44,973 nucleotides of DNA from an uncultured Clostridia bacterium (GTDB lineage: Bacteria; Bacillota; Clostridia; Lachnospirales; Lachnospiraceae), in assembly GCA_947174885.1 (NCBI GenBank), contig CAMWKO010000022.1, forward strand, positions 1 to 44,973, given 5' to 3'. Below the pieces are notes generated by a model. It made no database searches and had not been told where the DNA came from. It saw nothing but the letters and a program-made list of their open reading frames with translations. Positions 8,623 through 17,863 of the stretch are shown in pieces. Position 1 is the stretch's first letter. Every line of letters begins with the position of its first letter. A program made the translations under genes and the position numbers.

Positions 8623-9171
8623 ATGACAAAGACAAACAACAAAGGTTTCTCGTTAGTAGAACTTATCGTAGTTATTGCTATTATGGCAGTACTCATCGGT
8701 GTATTAGCACCAGCACTTATCGGTAACATTGAAAAATCAAGAGAGTCAACAGACATCAACAACCTTGATACAGTATTAACAGCTGTAAATACAGCAATTG
8801 CTGATGAAGCAGGTTTAAAGGCTGCTAAGCAGAACTATCAGAGTGGACCAGTAGCAATTAGTACATTATTTGGTACTAATGCTCCTAATGACTCTTTTGC
8901 TAAGGCATTTCGCGAATATCTTGAAGATGCAGAACCAACATTAAATGCAGGTGCAAATGACGGTGCAGCCATCTATTTCCAGATTGTTGAAAACAATGGT
9001 TTCAAGCAGATAACAGTTTTTGCGTCTACAACTGTACCAAATGCTAACATCACTGATGCAACTAATGTTACAAAAGCTAGCAAGCTTGAGTACAGCACTG
9101 GTAAAGCAAAATCTTTCTGGGTAGGTTACTTACAGAAGCAGGAACAGAAGACTGAAGAGCAGTCATCATAA
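8623..9171 (+). CDS. pilA: Major type IV pilin (prepilin)
   Basis: The 182-residue prepilin has a short basic leader ending at Gly8, followed by FSLVELIVVIAIMAVLIGVL. This is the class III N-methylation and cleavage signal with Glu at mature position 5. The rest is a hydrophilic head rich in Ala, Asn and Thr, with no cysteine, so no disulfide-bonded D-loop of the Gram-negative kind. It is the only small, simple pilin here and lies next to its peptidase, with its own structured leader. This makes it the likely major subunit. A strong AAAGGAG precedes the ATG. Confidence 0.88.
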   Translation: MTKTNNKGFSLVELIVVIAIMAVLIGVLAPALIGNIEKSRESTDINNLDTVLTAVNTAIADEAGLKAAKQNYQSGPVAISTLFGTNAPNDSFAKAFREYLEDAEPTLNAGANDGAAIYFQIVENNGFKQITVFASTTVPNANITDATNVTKASKLEYSTGKAKSFWVGYLQKQEQKTEEQSS

Positions 9172-9207
9172 GCTGAAATTTATTAATGTATTTAAGGAAA
9201 AGGAAAT

Positions 9208-9975
9208 ATGCTAGGTGAGATAATACCATTTATATATGTGATAATATTTTTATATGGACTATGTATAGGAAGCTTTCTAAATGTTTGTATATATAGAATT
9301 CCATTAAAAGAAAGTGTTGCAAAGAGCAGATCTCACTGCATGTCCTGTGGAAATCAGCTGAAGTGGTACGATTTAGTACCACTTTTCAGCTACCTTTTTC
9401 TACGAGGGAAATGTAGAAAGTGTAAAGCTAAGATATCGGTACAATATCCTATAGTGGAGACACTAAACGGACTCGGTTATGTATTTATCTTTTGGGTAAA
9501 TGATATTAATCTCACAAGCATATTATATTCCTTATGCTTTTCAGCACTTATAGTTCTTACGGTAATTGACTGGAGAACATTTGAAATTCCTTTTGGGATA
9601 AATATATTTATATTTACACTGGGAGTTATTGAAACAATAGCTGACTATCATCATATAGTTAATCATTTGCTTGGATTTATATCAGTAAGCGGATTTCTAT
9701 ATATCCTGGTTCTTGCTACAAAAGGCAGGGCAATGGGTGGAGGAGATGTCAAATTAATGGCGGCTGCAGGGCTGCTCATGGGAGTTGGAAACATAATTTT
9801 ATCGTTAATACTGGGATGTATATTTGGTTCAGTTATACATATAGCGAGAATGAGAATTCAAAAAAAAGATCACAGACTGGCATTTGGACCATATTTATCG
9901 GCAGGCATATTTATTGCCATGCTTTTTGGAAATGATTTAATACAATGGTATTTTTCATTATTTCATTTGAATTAG
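9208..9975 (+). CDS. pilD: Prepilin peptidase / N-methyltransferase PilD
   Basis: This aspartyl membrane protease cleaves prepilin leaders after Gly and usually methylates the new N terminus. The 255 residues include the N-terminal domain GSFLNVCIYRIP and a four-cysteine zinc site (Cys44, 47, 69 and 72). The two catalytic aspartates are in DWRTFEIP (Asp121) and GGGDVKLM (Asp179). About seven membrane segments are visible. The presence of the zinc domain suggests it does both reactions. It lies 36 bases after pilA. Its substrates are presumably the five prepilins in this operon. Confidence 0.95.
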   Translation: MLGEIIPFIYVIIFLYGLCIGSFLNVCIYRIPLKESVAKSRSHCMSCGNQLKWYDLVPLFSYLFLRGKCRKCKAKISVQYPIVETLNGLGYVFIFWVNDINLTSILYSLCFSALIVLTVIDWRTFEIPFGINIFIFTLGVIETIADYHHIVNHLLGFISVSGFLYILVLATKGRAMGGGDVKLMAAAGLLMGVGNIILSLILGCIFGSVIHIARMRIQKKDHRLAFGPYLSAGIFIAMLFGNDLIQWYFSLFHLN

Positions 9976-9982
9976 AAAATAA

Positions 9983-9996
9983 CGTGAGAAATCACG
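9983..9996 (+). other. Small GAAA-tetraloop hairpin between pilD and pilM
   Basis: CGTGA-GAAA-TCACG forms a perfect five-pair stem with a GNRA loop in the 82-base gap before pilMN. There is no T-run, so it is not a terminator. It could be an RNA stability or processing element. No function can be assigned. Confidence 0.35.
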
Positions 9997-10057
9997 AATA
10001 ATATAGACGGACATAAAACGAAAGTAATATCACCGCAAGGGATAAGGAGGAAAATAG

Positions 10058-11776
10058 ATGTCTAATAGTGTATTATCTATAAGAATTGGAAAAAAATATG
10101 TTAAAATCTGTGAATTACAATATGCTTCAAATAATAAAAGCGTATATGTAAACAGAATTTTAAAGGCTAAGATACCGGAGGGTGTTGTAGAAGATGGTTT
10201 CATTATGGATTTCTTTGCAGCAGAGACATTTTTTAACTCAATAATCAAAGAAAACAAAATGACAGCTACAGATGCAATCTTTTCAATTTCATCAGGAAAA
10301 ATTGCTACAAAGGAAATTACTACTCCTATTATGAAAGAGAAGCAGCTTGTTGAGATGATACATGCTAATGCAAGCGAGTATTTTCCTATCTACTTAGATG
10401 ATTATATTCTGGCACATAATGTCCTTGATAAGGGTAATGCCAAGAAGGGAATTAATCAGATGCAGGTACTTGTACTTGCTGCACCTAAGGATTTGATAGA
10501 TGATTACTTTAAGCTGGCAGAGAGATTAAAGATTAATATTAAGTCCATTGACTATGCAGGTAACTCCGCATATCAGATGATTAGAAGACAGATTCATGCG
10601 GAGACCTCTCTTGTAATTCAGATTCAGGAGGAAACTACAACTGTCAATATCTTAAAGGATAATATATTAAAGCTTCAGAGAACTATTCCATATGGTAAAA
10701 ATCTTCCTATTGAAGCATTATGTGAAAAACTTAAGATTGATGAGGATGAAGCTGCTACATTACTTGAAACAGAGCGTCATATTCACGAAACCTTTGATGG
10801 TGACCCTGTTACGGAATCTATCAGACCTATTATCAACAATGTACTTAGGATAGTAGACTATTACAATTCCAGAAACACGGAAGACCCTGTAGAAAAGGCA
10901 TATCTTGTAGGTGAATCAGTATCACTGTTGGGCGTTGACTTCCTGTTTGCCAACGAGTTTGAAGTATCGGTAAACCAGCTTGTCAAATTCAATGGTGTTA
11001 CACTGGAAAAAGAGAATGAGGTTTTACATAGAATTGTAACAAAGTATGTAGGATGTCTTGGTGCAGGTATAGAGCCGGTAGACTTTATGCCAAAGGATAA
11101 GCTTGACAAGGCAAGGAGTGCAAATACTTTCAGATTATTAAAGCTTGGTGTTTTGGCGTCACTGGTTGTGGCAATTATTGCCTGTGCAATTCCTGTTACA
11201 AAGCTTGTTATAGCGAATGCAGATAAGGATAATGTACAAAAACAGATAGACAATCTTAAGAGTATCGAAGAGATAGTTAATGATTACTATAAGTCCTACG
11301 ACATGTATACAGATGCAAAGAACTTCAAGGATATGACAGATGGCAATAATGATTCATTAATAGAATTTATTGACACCTTAGAGCAGAAGATGCCAAGTGA
11401 TATTAGTGTCAAAAGTATTTCTTTTAATGAAGGACAGGTAAGCATTACATGTTCAACAAGTACAAAGGATACGGTTGCCAAGTTTATTGAAGCTCTTGAA
11501 AATACTTCAAACGTATATGATGTATTTGTAAGTGCCATTGCAGAGAATAAGGATGCAGATGGTGTTATTACTACCAGCTTTACACTTACCTGTCAGTTTG
11601 TAAGAATTGCAGATGGAGTTGATATAATACAGGCAATTTTGGATTTAAATTTGTTAAATTATGATGAATTGTTAGCTTCTACTACAGGTGAAGATGCAAG
11701 AACAATCGAAGACATTGTAAATGACCTTATAGATGCATTCGAAAATCCAAGTGTAGACGATGCAGAGGAAGAGTAG
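10058..11776 (+). CDS. pilMN: Fused PilM-PilN type IV pilus assembly protein
   Basis: Residues 1 to about 350 form an actin-like PilM domain that starts SIRIGKKYVKICEL and includes the segment KAYLVGESVSLLGVDF. PilM normally sits in the cytoplasm and holds the N-terminal tail of PilN. Here the chain continues into a membrane segment (about 362-386), a coiled-coil-like stretch and a ferredoxin-like domain (about 430-520), which is PilN architecture. The 572 residues equal PilM plus PilN. Fusions of this kind are known in some clostridia. The C terminus is acidic and may be disordered. AAGGAGG precedes the ATG. pilO follows after 14 bases. Confidence 0.88.
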   Translation: MSNSVLSIRIGKKYVKICELQYASNNKSVYVNRILKAKIPEGVVEDGFIMDFFAAETFFNSIIKENKMTATDAIFSISSGKIATKEITTPIMKEKQLVEMIHANASEYFPIYLDDYILAHNVLDKGNAKKGINQMQVLVLAAPKDLIDDYFKLAERLKINIKSIDYAGNSAYQMIRRQIHAETSLVIQIQEETTTVNILKDNILKLQRTIPYGKNLPIEALCEKLKIDEDEAATLLETERHIHETFDGDPVTESIRPIINNVLRIVDYYNSRNTEDPVEKAYLVGESVSLLGVDFLFANEFEVSVNQLVKFNGVTLEKENEVLHRIVTKYVGCLGAGIEPVDFMPKDKLDKARSANTFRLLKLGVLASLVVAIIACAIPVTKLVIANADKDNVQKQIDNLKSIEEIVNDYYKSYDMYTDAKNFKDMTDGNNDSLIEFIDTLEQKMPSDISVKSISFNEGQVSITCSTSTKDTVAKFIEALENTSNVYDVFVSAIAENKDADGVITTSFTLTCQFVRIADGVDIIQAILDLNLLNYDELLASTTGEDARTIEDIVNDLIDAFENPSVDDAEEE

Positions 11777-11790
11777 AAGGAGGAAAGAAT

Positions 11791-12936
11791 ATGAAATTGG
11801 ATTTTAAATTAGCGACAAAGGATAAAAGACTTCTTCTTACTTTGCTTATCATTGCAATAGTAGTAGTAGCCTTTATAATCTTTAGAAAAATTGATGCTCG
11901 GATTGATGAAGTAAATGAAGAAATTAAAGCGCTTGAGGCTGTAAGAGATGATTATGATGAAAAGAACCAGCATAGAAGTGAATATATAGTAAAATCCGAG
12001 ATATATGACCTTATGTATTCAAATATTATTAATACATTTGCTTCCGGACTGGATGAAGTAAGTACGATTATGGACCTTATGGATATTGAAGATGACACAA
12101 ATGCATGGATTAAGCAGGCGGGCTTTGGAAGAACAGGCGTGTTATATTCATTTGGGCAGATTCCATCATCAAATCCATCAAGTTCAGGTTCCGGTGTATA
12201 CAGTACGGATTTACAGGGGGTATCCTCAGCACAATCTCTTTCATATGAATGTACATATGATGAATTAAAGACGCTGATAGAAAGAATTAACAATACGGAC
12301 AAAAAGTATAAGATTGCAACCATGACAGTAAGCTATAATCAGGGTGAAGAGCTTGTAAGCGGATCTATGTCACTTAATTATTATGCTGTAGCAGGTTCAA
12401 ACAGAATGTGGCCGGGAGCATATATACCGGGCGTGTCACAAGGTACGGAAAATATATTTGCATCAGGTACACATACTGCTAATCCTGTAGATAAGTCATA
12501 TCTTGATACAATGAAGAGTGATTATGATGTATATGTTGCATTAAATTCAGCAGCTTCAGATGTTGACTCTATTGTAGTTGCATTAAGAAATGATGTAATC
12601 GGTGATACAAGAGCATCAGTAAATTCAAATTCAAAGGAAAAGGTACAGATACATGTATCAGGAAGTAACGGAGACTATAAGATTAGTTATCAGGTAGGCA
12701 ATACCACATATCCGGCTACAGACTATGCGGCAGGTGCTCCGCTTTTAGTTGGTGATACACTTGATATTCTGGTAGTAAGTAAAGCAAGAATAGATGCTAA
12801 TGATACTTGTGTAGCTATGCTCACGGTTATAAACGATTCGGATATGACACTTAACCTTGGTATTTTAAATGATGATACAGAAAATCCAAGATGTGTAGTA
12901 GAACAGCAAACAGGTAATGTGATAGTTCATCGATAG
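11791..12936 (+). CDS. pilO: PilO-like type IV pilus alignment protein
   Basis: A short cytoplasmic tail is followed by one membrane segment (about 14-31), a helical stretch (about 35-60) and an extracytoplasmic alpha/beta domain to about residue 200. This is PilO topology. At 381 residues it is far longer than typical PilO (about 200). The extra C-terminal part (about 240-381), rich in Ser, Asn and Asp, is not recognised and may be a beta-rich surface domain. Identity rests on topology and position directly after PilMN, with which PilO normally forms a heterodimer. AAGGAGG precedes the ATG. Confidence 0.8.
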   Translation: MKLDFKLATKDKRLLLTLLIIAIVVVAFIIFRKIDARIDEVNEEIKALEAVRDDYDEKNQHRSEYIVKSEIYDLMYSNIINTFASGLDEVSTIMDLMDIEDDTNAWIKQAGFGRTGVLYSFGQIPSSNPSSSGSGVYSTDLQGVSSAQSLSYECTYDELKTLIERINNTDKKYKIATMTVSYNQGEELVSGSMSLNYYAVAGSNRMWPGAYIPGVSQGTENIFASGTHTANPVDKSYLDTMKSDYDVYVALNSAASDVDSIVVALRNDVIGDTRASVNSNSKEKVQIHVSGSNGDYKISYQVGNTTYPATDYAAGAPLLVGDTLDILVVSKARIDANDTCVAMLTVINDSDMTLNLGILNDDTENPRCVVEQQTGNVIVHR

Positions 12937-12951
12937 TCAGGAGATGATAAG

Positions 12952-14145
12952 GTGAAGACGTTAAAAGAGAATAATCAGGGTTTTTCGCTTATTGAAATAA
13001 TAGTTACAATTTTAGTTATAGCACTAGTGGTGTCACCATTTCTTAGGAGCTTCTTTTTGGCAATGAATATTAATGGTGATGCCAGAAGACTGCAGAACGC
13101 CACAGTAGTCTGCCAAAATGTAATAGAGGAATTCAAAGCGAGAACTATAGATGATATAATTGAATATAGTGATAATGTATATGGTGTTGAAGCTTCTACA
13201 GAAGAATTGCTTATAGACGGTAAGACTTATACAAAGTATGTATTTGAGGACTGGGAGCTTACAGGTGCAGACGGTGAAACCTTTTATGCTACTATTACTA
13301 TGGACCCTACACCTTATACCTCTGACGGAGAAAAATATCCGGTGAACAGTTTGACCAGTCCGGAGTTTTCAAGCCTTTTTGGCTCTGATGCCATAATGCT
13401 TTTTAAACAATATACAGACCCCGACAATGAATTGGAGTCGTATTTTAGAGCTAAAGGTGAGTTATCTGAGGCAGAGATTGCCACGTTGACACCACAGAAT
13501 GTGACTAAAGCTACAAAGATGCTTATTGATTGTGTATATGACAGTTCAACGGATATTTATGAATATGAGGTTACACTTAATATTACATATACATATAATA
13601 ATGATAAGAGTGTATTGGTAACAAAAGGCATTACAAAAACATATTCAGGTAATGAGGGACATTCAATATACCTTATGTTACCTGTATATGATACATATAA
13701 TACTTCTTTAGGAGCTGTTAGTAATGTAGGAGGTGTGAGCAGCTATTACGCAAGTGATAAACTTGATATTGAGTACAGCTATACCGGTGTGGATGATAAT
13801 AAACCACAACTTGGCTTATATATAGCACAGCAGGAGACCGAACATCATACTTCGCCTGATATTTCAGCAATTATTAAGAGCGAGAACGTAACAGTTTTAG
13901 ACAACACTCAGACTACTCCGACAGCCAGAGGAATTTACAGCTATGATAATTCAACAAGCAACTTCAAGGTATATACAAATATACAGAAAAGTACTTCTGA
14001 TGCTGCCAGTATAATGCAAATTCCTGGACTTACTTATTCGGATAAGAACGATAATACTGTACTATATGAAATAACAGTTGATGTAAAATATGATGATGTA
14101 GATAGTGATGTATTGACATCCTTCACAAGTAGCAAGGAGGATTAG
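12952..14145 (+). CDS. Minor pilin, PilV-like
   Basis: The 397-residue prepilin has Gly10 followed by FSLIEIIVTILVIALVVSPF, a standard cleavage site with Glu5. The membrane helix continues into FLAMNINGDARRLQNATVV, typical of PilV/GspI-type minor pilins. The rest is a long Thr/Ser/Tyr-rich extracellular region with no recognised domain. The start is GTG at 12952, with AGGAG about 8 bases upstream, because no ATG gives a sensible leader. The next gene begins one base after the stop. It probably belongs to the tip or priming complex. Confidence 0.8.
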   Translation: MKTLKENNQGFSLIEIIVTILVIALVVSPFLRSFFLAMNINGDARRLQNATVVCQNVIEEFKARTIDDIIEYSDNVYGVEASTEELLIDGKTYTKYVFEDWELTGADGETFYATITMDPTPYTSDGEKYPVNSLTSPEFSSLFGSDAIMLFKQYTDPDNELESYFRAKGELSEAEIATLTPQNVTKATKMLIDCVYDSSTDIYEYEVTLNITYTYNNDKSVLVTKGITKTYSGNEGHSIYLMLPVYDTYNTSLGAVSNVGGVSSYYASDKLDIEYSYTGVDDNKPQLGLYIAQQETEHHTSPDISAIIKSENVTVLDNTQTTPTARGIYSYDNSTSNFKVYTNIQKSTSDAASIMQIPGLTYSDKNDNTVLYEITVDVKYDDVDSDVLTSFTSSKED

Positions 14146-14146
14146 T

Positions 14147-16564
14147 ATGTTTAGAAAGAAGCGATTGAACAATAAAGGTAACACAATGGTTATGGCACTT
14201 GTTGCTATAGCCTTTGTTGCATTGCTTGTGGTAGCTGTGCTGTCAGCATCATTAGTAAATATTAATCTAAAGAGAATGAACAGCAGGTCTAAGAATACCT
14301 TCTATACGGCAGAGTCAGTATTGGATGAGATACGGGCAGGAGTAGGTCATGATGCCGTAACATCCATGAGTATCGCATATGAAAAGGTACTTACTACTAT
14401 GGTACGACAGGGTGAATCCTACAAATATGTTATTAACAATGATCAAGCAAATAAAGAGTTTAAGGAAATTTTTATAGAGGATATGCTGAAAAAGGTATCT
14501 AATAATGCCCTATCCTTTGAGAACAACAGCATAGTTTCAACTGTTGAGCCGACAGTTTTGGAAGATGCAGTCAGCTATCTGGATGATTTTATAGAAGGCT
14601 ATGATGATACAGGTAAGACAGCAAAGGTAAAGAGTATAAGCAAGATTACTGCCGTAAAAGAGGAAGGCGGTCTGAGATATACTATTGTTTTGCAGGATGT
14701 TGTCATTGATTATAAAGAAGATAAGGCAGATGAAGATTATTTTTCCAATATTACGGTAGATTTGGATATTACATTTCCAAATCTTACGGTAGATTTTGCC
14801 GGTGGTAACAGTTTATTATCATTTCAGGAATATTCACTTATTACAGATAGTGATATTATGATTAGCGGTAAGACATTAAATGTAAATAGTGCTCACATAT
14901 ATGCAGGTAATGATATTTCTATTACAGCAGCTGATACATCAGGTGGAGCCGGTGGGGCTCTTAATGTAACCGGAAATGCAGTATCTATAGATGGTGCAGT
15001 CCAAAATGCCAATATAGTAGCCAGAAATAAAATCGTTATAAGAGGCTCATCATTTTATAAGAGTCAGATGACTGTAAATGGTGGTGATATATGGTGTACT
15101 AACCTGACAACGGACAGTTTTTTAGGAACAGGTGATGTTGATATATCAATAGGTTCGGAGCTTTCTATTGATTCATTTTCAAATACTTATATAAAGGACG
15201 ATTTAAATCTTTATGGAAGCGAATCAGATGTAACTATAGGTGGAAACCTATATGCTTACAGCTATGATGGTTCAGGCAATACTAATCACGCTACATCAAG
15301 TGCAATTATTATTACAGGAGATAATTCACAGTTAAGATTAAATCTTAACAAATTAATTGTAGGTGGTCGTTCATATATTATTATTCCGGGTGAAACTTAT
15401 AACTACATGACAGGTGAATCGATTTCTGTCAGGGCAGATCAGGAGTTATATCTGATACCTTCACAGTTTATATATGGCACACCTGGAAATCCTATGGCAA
15501 AATCTTCATGGGAGCAGTTGGTAGCTGACCAGGCAAATCCTGCAATTAATGAAACAGGAACTCCGCTTGTAAGTATAACCGGTTCACTTACAGAAGGCTT
15601 ATTAGATAGTACAAATCCATATGTTGTAAAGGTTTCGGGCAATGTAGCATACCTATACTACAATTTTAAGGATAAGGCTTCGGCAACTGAATACGTAAAG
15701 AGAATAATAAATGGTGGAGATGCAGTGCTAAGGGCAAATCTTAATTCGTACTTTACAAGTGTAGTATCAGGTGTTTCCATTACAGCAGGTTCTATGTATA
15801 CAGCAGGTGTATTAATGCAGTCAAGTGGAAGCACAGTAACCAATACAGGATCACTACAAACCGGTGGGGTAGGAAATGTTACTTACGCAGATAGTAATGG
15901 TGCTATTCCTGCAGATGTATTTCATTTATCATCAATGAATTATGAAAACAGATTTGATATTCTTACGCATTTGCTTGCGGATATTCCTGCAACCAAAAAC
16001 GGTACTGAATATATAGTAAATGATACGACAGCTGCGTTGACTGAATTTTACAGTAATTATGCAATAACAGGTTCTGAAATGACAAATAATGCATCAGCTA
16101 ATATAGTTGATTATTCATTAATTGAATCACATCAGTATAATACAGAAGAGAATCTTGTTATGTATGATTCAGGAATTATAAAACTGGCTATAGATGAAGC
16201 TACATATGTAGTGCCTTCAGAGGTAACCGGTGGTATAATTATTTCTACAGGGGTAGTTAAGCTTGATCATGATTTCAGAGGACTTATTATTTGTAAAGAG
16301 AATATTATAATTACTGATAATGCTACAGTTACTACGGATGTAACAATGATAGAGAATCTGATAAGAAATGAATATCTGTTTGATGACGGAGAAACAGATC
16401 CGGAAAATAAGCAGGTTGAAGAAGAGCCGTTTAAAAATTATTTCTGGGCATATAAGAATTTAGCCGGTGATGATGATTCGAGCGAGCCGGTTAAGATAGA
16501 AAACATTAGTTACAAGGACATTGTAGGTGCAAATAACTGGAGAAAATATGATGATGGAAACTAA
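14147..16564 (+). CDS. Large PilX-like minor pilin with beta-solenoid-like region
   Basis: The leader ends KG (Gly11) and is followed by NTMVMALVAIAFVALLVVAV and the motif FYTAES, a start typical of PilX-type minor pilins. Position 5 after the cleavage site is Met, not Glu, as often seen in PilX and GspK. The 805 residues are far above the usual 150-250. From about residue 220 to 430 short strands alternate with Gly/Asn turns (for example MISGKTLNVNSAHIYAG, then DISITAA), suggesting a right-handed beta-helix. It overlaps the start of the next gene by 14 bases, so the two are translationally coupled. Confidence 0.75.
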   Translation: MFRKKRLNNKGNTMVMALVAIAFVALLVVAVLSASLVNINLKRMNSRSKNTFYTAESVLDEIRAGVGHDAVTSMSIAYEKVLTTMVRQGESYKYVINNDQANKEFKEIFIEDMLKKVSNNALSFENNSIVSTVEPTVLEDAVSYLDDFIEGYDDTGKTAKVKSISKITAVKEEGGLRYTIVLQDVVIDYKEDKADEDYFSNITVDLDITFPNLTVDFAGGNSLLSFQEYSLITDSDIMISGKTLNVNSAHIYAGNDISITAADTSGGAGGALNVTGNAVSIDGAVQNANIVARNKIVIRGSSFYKSQMTVNGGDIWCTNLTTDSFLGTGDVDISIGSELSIDSFSNTYIKDDLNLYGSESDVTIGGNLYAYSYDGSGNTNHATSSAIIITGDNSQLRLNLNKLIVGGRSYIIIPGETYNYMTGESISVRADQELYLIPSQFIYGTPGNPMAKSSWEQLVADQANPAINETGTPLVSITGSLTEGLLDSTNPYVVKVSGNVAYLYYNFKDKASATEYVKRIINGGDAVLRANLNSYFTSVVSGVSITAGSMYTAGVLMQSSGSTVTNTGSLQTGGVGNVTYADSNGAIPADVFHLSSMNYENRFDILTHLLADIPATKNGTEYIVNDTTAALTEFYSNYAITGSEMTNNASANIVDYSLIESHQYNTEENLVMYDSGIIKLAIDEATYVVPSEVTGGIIISTGVVKLDHDFRGLIICKENIIITDNATVTTDVTMIENLIRNEYLFDDGETDPENKQVEEEPFKNYFWAYKNLAGDDDSSEPVKIENISYKDIVGANNWRKYDDGN

Positions 16565-17150
16565 GAAAAGAAAACTGAATAATGAAGGTGCATCTTTACT
16601 GGAATTCATAGTGGTTTTTGCTATTATGGTGGTTGTAATAGGTGTGGTTGTTACCGGGTTTACCATTGTAACGAATTCCTATGCGAGAAAAGCGGCAAGC
16701 GGATTCATAGATATGTTGTCCACTGCCAGAACAAAGGCTATGTCTGTAGCTGCAGAGGAATGGAATATGGAGCTTGAATACATAGCAGACAATGGTAATT
16801 TTATTTGCAGAGTCAATAAAGTTACACAGGAAACTTTACCGGATGGAAACGTACAAAGTACATCTGAAGTAGTGCAGGAAGAAATATTTAATGGCGATCT
16901 GCAAATAAAATTTATTAATGTTACAGGAACAAACGAAACACCGGTTACACTTAATTCGACAGCAAATAAGCTGAAGATATCATTTTCCGGAGGTCAGGGA
17001 AGTGTTTCAAATGTATATTTGGGTGATGTTCCATTTAGTAATTGTATAGAACAGCTGGGAGATTTGGCAAGAATTACAATAACAAGCGGAAGTTATGAAA
17101 AGAATATTGAATTATATTATACAACCGGTAAATACGAAGCGCTTGATTAG
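16551..17150 (+). CDS. Minor pilin, GspH/FimT-like
   Basis: The 199-residue prepilin has the leader end NNEG, then ASLLEFIVVFAIMVVVIGVV with Glu5 present. A helix follows with SYARKAASGFIDMLSTARTKA, which resembles FimU/GspH proteins. The head is a short beta-rich domain. Three consecutive ATGs (16548, 16551, 16554) could start translation. 16551 is chosen because TGGAGA at 16538-16543 is then 7 bases away. All three lie within the end of the upstream gene. The gap to the next gene is 11 bases. Confidence 0.8.
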   Translation: MMETKKRKLNNEGASLLEFIVVFAIMVVVIGVVVTGFTIVTNSYARKAASGFIDMLSTARTKAMSVAAEEWNMELEYIADNGNFICRVNKVTQETLPDGNVQSTSEVVQEEIFNGDLQIKFINVTGTNETPVTLNSTANKLKISFSGGQGSVSNVYLGDVPFSNCIEQLGDLARITITSGSYEKNIELYYTTGKYEALD

Positions 17151-17161
17151 GTGGTGATTGG

Positions 17162-17845
17162 ATGAACAGTAATAATTCAAAACTGAATAATAATGGTTTT
17201 ACTTTGGTAGAGCTTTTAGTTGCTTTAGCAATCAGTGGAGTTGTAATGGTAATGGTTGCAATGCTTATGACAAACAGTTCTACACTTTTCAAAAACGAAA
17301 AAGGGAAAATTAATTTGCAAAATGAGTTTCAGATGGTAGACAGTTTCTTATCTGAAACTATTATGGAAGCAAAGACATTGTATATTACGAATAGCGGTAA
17401 CGGTCAGACACTTTCATTATATACGGGAGAGAAAAACGGTAATGCACTTGAGCCTGTAACATTAGCAGTAAATGAGCTTGAAAGTGGAGGAGGAAGCACG
17501 GATATTACTACTGAAAGAATTATTACTTTTATTCCGGACAGTAATTCAATATTTATCACAAAGTCATATATGGCAACTCCTTCAAAGGGATATTTAATAT
17601 CAGACAATGTAGAAAACTTTAAAATAACAATAGATGAAAGCTGTAAGGTTTATAGTGAGGTTGTTGTAGATTCGATTCTAGGTACAACGGAGATGGTACA
17701 TGACGGCTATTCCAATCCTATTATATTAAATGTTGAATTATCAGTGAGTGATGATGATAACACCAAAAATGAAGATTTTAGAATCACTATAAGAAACAAG
17801 TTAGACAAGGTAGTAGTTGATGGCACAGAATATTCTGTCAAGTAG
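17162..17845 (+). CDS. Minor pilin, PilW-like
   Basis: The 227-residue prepilin has the leader end NNNG (Gly12), then FTLVELLVALAISGVVMVMV, the canonical signal with Glu5. The segment after the helix, SSTLFKNEKGKINLQNEFQMV, and the order after a GspH-like pilin suggest a PilW/GspJ-type subunit. AGGTGGTG precedes the ATG. It lies 18 bases before the 1536-residue surface protein and is probably assembled with it at the pilus tip. Confidence 0.78.
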   Translation: MNSNNSKLNNNGFTLVELLVALAISGVVMVMVAMLMTNSSTLFKNEKGKINLQNEFQMVDSFLSETIMEAKTLYITNSGNGQTLSLYTGEKNGNALEPVTLAVNELESGGGSTDITTERIITFIPDSNSIFITKSYMATPSKGYLISDNVENFKITIDESCKVYSEVVVDSILGTTEMVHDGYSNPIILNVELSVSDDDNTKNEDFRITIRNKLDKVVVDGTEYSVK

Positions 17846-17863
17846 GATTTTAAGGAGAAGATT

